From contig NW_022985438.1 of assembly GCF_010093595.1 (NCBI RefSeq), positions 62,001 through 126,000 on the forward strand: 64,000 nt of DNA. The letters run 5' to 3'. The position numbers and the translations under genes are program-made. Position 1 is the first letter of the stretch. Each line of letters begins with the position of its first letter. This document shows, piece after piece, positions 61,685 to 64,000 of the stretch. This DNA comes from Mytilinidion resinicola. Taxonomy: Eukaryota; Ascomycota; Dothideomycetes; Mytilinidiales; Mytilinidiaceae. Below the pieces are notes generated by a model. That model saw nothing but the letters and a program-made list of their open reading frames with translations, made no database searches and was not told the origin of the DNA.

Positions 61685-63404
61685 TTACGCTGCACCTTTG
61701 TCACGCTGGACTCTCTGAAGTTCCCTCCGTAATTTCCAAAGCTGAGTAAGGCGGACCGCCAACGAGGTGAGGACCGAGAGACCAGCCATAATGAAAGCAA
61801 GGACAATCATAAGATCTGAAAACCCCCACCCTATCTGGCGTGTGAAGAGTTCGCCCACCGCGAGGGATATGTATAAGCAAATCAAAAGATACAAGATAAC
61901 AAATATCCAAGACCCAGCCTTCGTGAAGGTGCGATGTCTCTTGCAGCTTGTTAAAAAGGCTGAGTATCTATCATTCTATCCAAGAGCGTTATTAGATGGA
62001 CTTCGAGAAGATGGAGTGTGTAGTCTCACCTCTTGCGACTCCGACTCTGACGTGTCGAGTGTGGTTATATGGCGGTCATTGGGTCCTTCTTCAGTTGCTG
62101 CTGCGTGGATTTCCGGTACAGACAAGGGAGGAGGCCCAGATGATGGGCTGGTGCTGCTTTCCTGTTGATGTTCCTTCCTTCCATGTTTTTCGAGGTCTCG
62201 AAGTAAGTCAGTAATGGGTACTAGTGCAAAAAGACTCTGATACCGGTTCTTACCAGAGTAGCCCTCGGCTATGGCCAGGAAGGGAAGCACCAGCAAAACA
62301 AGTGGAAGAAGCTGTCCAAACCTTGGCTCAAAATTGACGCCGACAAACCCAGAACCAAGTGAGGTTAGCCAAAATATCACCTGAGCTAGACCAAACACGA
62401 AATAGAAAATCAGCCAAACAATCTCGAACATAAATGATCCCGCAAAAATCTGAGGGATTACAAGAAAGAAAAGCTGCAAAATTTTGCCTGTGCTCAGAGT
62501 CGTACCTGACAACTTCGAAGCAAGCCGTTGCTTGACGTCCAGAAGGTCCTCTTGAGACGAAGTAGGCCACCCAATTGTCTTCGCAAAGAGTGTTCTCTCA
62601 CATGCCATAAGATCACCTTGAGAATCCCGAAGGTAGAGGTCCAGTATCCTGCGGACGTAGCCGCTGCCGAGAACCCCAAGCAAGATGACAAGACCCAACA
62701 CATTGCCAGCATTGCCGAGTCGCTTTGTCAGGGCGCCTGTGCCTGAGTAGTCCATCAAGAATTAGTCATCTTCGATGGCACACCTCAACGTCACAGTCTC
62801 GTCCATAGTCCAAGTCTCCCCGAGACTCTGTAGGAGAAGAGCCAAGATGCAGATCATAATTGCGACCCTTATGTTTTTGAAAATGCCTCGGACACGGAGA
62901 TAGTCTCGGAGGGCAGCAACGGTTGCCAGGTGTATAATACAGGAAAAGAAGGCCAGAATGACAGCGATACTATACGAGTATGCTCCTATTTTCGTGTCGA
63001 GGTCGTGGACGCCATTTCTGATGACGTTTATGGCAACCACAAGGGCGAGGCCTGAAGCAAGTTTTTGATCACTCAATGCCAGGATGAAGCTCTGGAACAC
63101 TCGAACTCTCCTCTTGTCTCCGTTGCGGCTCTTCCGGCCAAGCAGGAAGTTGTCAAATTCGTTATAACACTTTCTCGGTAATCCATCGGTTAGGTAAGCC
63201 CAGATAATCGCAACAATTACGAGCACAATGGAGACCATGAAAGAAATGAGAACCTCAAACTGGTGAGCAAAGTCTCTTTTTTCGAGCAGAACTAGTTCTC
63301 GAACTTACCCCAAAGCCTGTCACATCTAGGTCCCCTAGGTCTGCTGGCACGCAGGGATCTGTCGCATCCGGCGATGGCACCTAGGAAGTTGGCTGTGTCT
63401 CCAT
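61685..63404 (-). pseudogene. Multi-span membrane protein with in-frame stop codons
   Basis: From 63238 to 61685 one minus-strand frame (518 codons) is broken only by TAA at 62762-62764 and TAG at 61976-61978. It encodes about nine to ten membrane spans, e.g. 'SIVLVIVAIIWAYL', 'SYSIAVILAFFSCIIHLATV', 'AIMICILALLLQSL', 'VLGLVILLGVLG', 'IFAGSFMFEIVWLIFYFVFG', 'LLPLVLLVLPFLAIAEGYSG', then a polar loop and 'LIVLAFIMAGLSVLTSLAV'-like final spans. The block 'GETWTMDET' and the ending 'LTQLWKLRRELQRV' recall a fungal-specific family of unknown function. An upstream exon candidate (63309-63404, ATG 63404) has TAG at codon 8 and does not join in phase, so the true start is unresolved. Stops fit CAA/CAG-to-TAA/TAG changes. 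Confidence 0.65.
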
Positions 63405-64000
63405 TGGAGCTGGATGCGTGTACTTAATGAGAATTATCTTCGGGGCAACGCTTGAGAGAATTCAAAAGGAAAATACTGCAAAATATAGTATTGTCTCGGT
63501 TCCTATCATGGGCCAGCTAGAAAGGCAAGAAACTCCCTTATATAACTCGAGGCCTAGCAATAAGGGAAGCAGGGGGATCCTCTAAACTCTCCATACACGG
63601 CTGAACGCAAAGTTAAAAATGCGAACTTGCTTGGACTGCGTTGACTGGGGCGCATCAAGACTCCTATTTGATACGTTTGCGCATTTAAGGGTCCCCTCAG
63701 GTAAACGCCATTTGGCTTCCAAGAACACTGCTGCTAACCTGCCGAATCAGATTCTCTAGGTAAGTCCAGTGGCGCTCAAGGTACTACTTATATCAAGCTC
63801 CGTATTGGTAGTTTTCCCGCCAAGCTCCTCCCGCATATATACATATGCTGTCACGTATCACTGCCTTTTCCGTGAGAAAGTGATTTGTTGGTTGGTTTTC
63901 ATTTGACAACACGGAAGAAATGTCTTCCCGATCCCCTACACTACATATGCATGGATGAACGCCTCAACTTTCTGAGGTTTTTGAATGCACGGGCATCGCA
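63405..64000. other. Upstream region of the membrane-protein gene, otherwise empty
   Basis: Contains a TATA-like element (separate entry). No gene or repeat recognised to the end of the window. Confidence 0.35.
63537..63544 (-). promoter_or_regulatory. TATA-like element upstream of the membrane-protein gene
   Basis: Minus-strand TATATAAG about 135 bp upstream of the ATG at 63404. It supports transcription starting near here and an exon containing that ATG. Confidence 0.4.

Noticed and set aside
63261..63308. 48-bp intron joining a first exon (63309-63404) to the membrane-protein frame
   Set aside because: Donor and acceptor look good but the join is out of phase by one base; kept only as a candidate first exon.

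Overview
This window is nuclear DNA from a filamentous ascomycete (Pezizomycotina). Genes carry short spliceosomal introns (about 45-120 bp, GTRNGT...CTRAC/CTAAY...YAG). The families are typical of that group: HET, DUF7770, DUF7580, fungal APH, 7TM-RGS, Zn2Cys6 regulator, P450. Two long AT-rich tracts show the mark of repeat-induced point mutation (RIP): CpA/TpG depleted, TpA enriched, CAA/CAG turned into TAA/TAG. The species cannot be named from this sequence, and no tRNA or rRNA was recognised.

Layout. 1-7130 is a RIP island holding gene fossils: a DUF3435 (FluG/Starship-captain type) tyrosine recombinase remnant, a 410-bp LTR, an unidentified coiled-coil frame, a nearly full Ras GTPase fossil (RAS2/rasB type, intron and CAAX box still legible) and likely PD-(D/E)XK nuclease-like remnants. 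7130-22260 is accessory DNA of normal base composition: two copies of a ~2.3-kb unit carrying a Myb/SANT-like reading frame, an APH-fold kinase, a DUF7770 gene and a frameshifted PD-(D/E)XK gene, with much apparently empty sequence. 22260-24050 is a second RIP island, followed at 24049-24458 by a solo copy of the same LTR with a clean 5-bp target duplication. 25-29 kb holds a 41-residue zinc-ribbon protein, a second APH-like kinase, a third partial copy of the dispersed repeat and a CK1-family kinase.

29.3-36.7 kb looks like a decayed secondary-metabolism locus: broken Zn2Cys6 regulator, broken SDR and broken methyltransferase next to an intact five-exon P450 and an intact secreted SurE-type phosphatase. 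37.5-45.1 kb holds an ankyrin-like gene, a multi-exon DUF7580 gene and a large C2H2-ankyrin gene broken by stops and frameshifts. 45-48.3 kb is mostly non-coding. 48.4-56.4 kb looks like ordinary chromosome: an intact 7TM-RGS regulator (6 exons, 547 aa), a secreted repeat protein with a GC-AG intron and one in-frame TAG, an SRPBCC/Bet v1-like protein (4 exons, 150 aa) and an Hsp20 chaperone. 56.9-61.3 kb holds an intact HET-domain gene flanked by HET C-terminal debris, a GMC oxidoreductase scrap and a 294-bp pogo-like MITE with TA duplication. The window closes with a multi-membrane-span gene whose frame is interrupted only by stop codons.

The main theme is duplication followed by mutation. 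RIP erased several duplicated genes completely and seems to have hit others lightly, leaving TAG/TAA codons in otherwise continuous frames. Splice models were accepted as firm only where exon lengths sum to a multiple of three and intron signals are present (DUF7770, CK1, P450, SurE, RGS, secreted repeat protein, SRPBCC).
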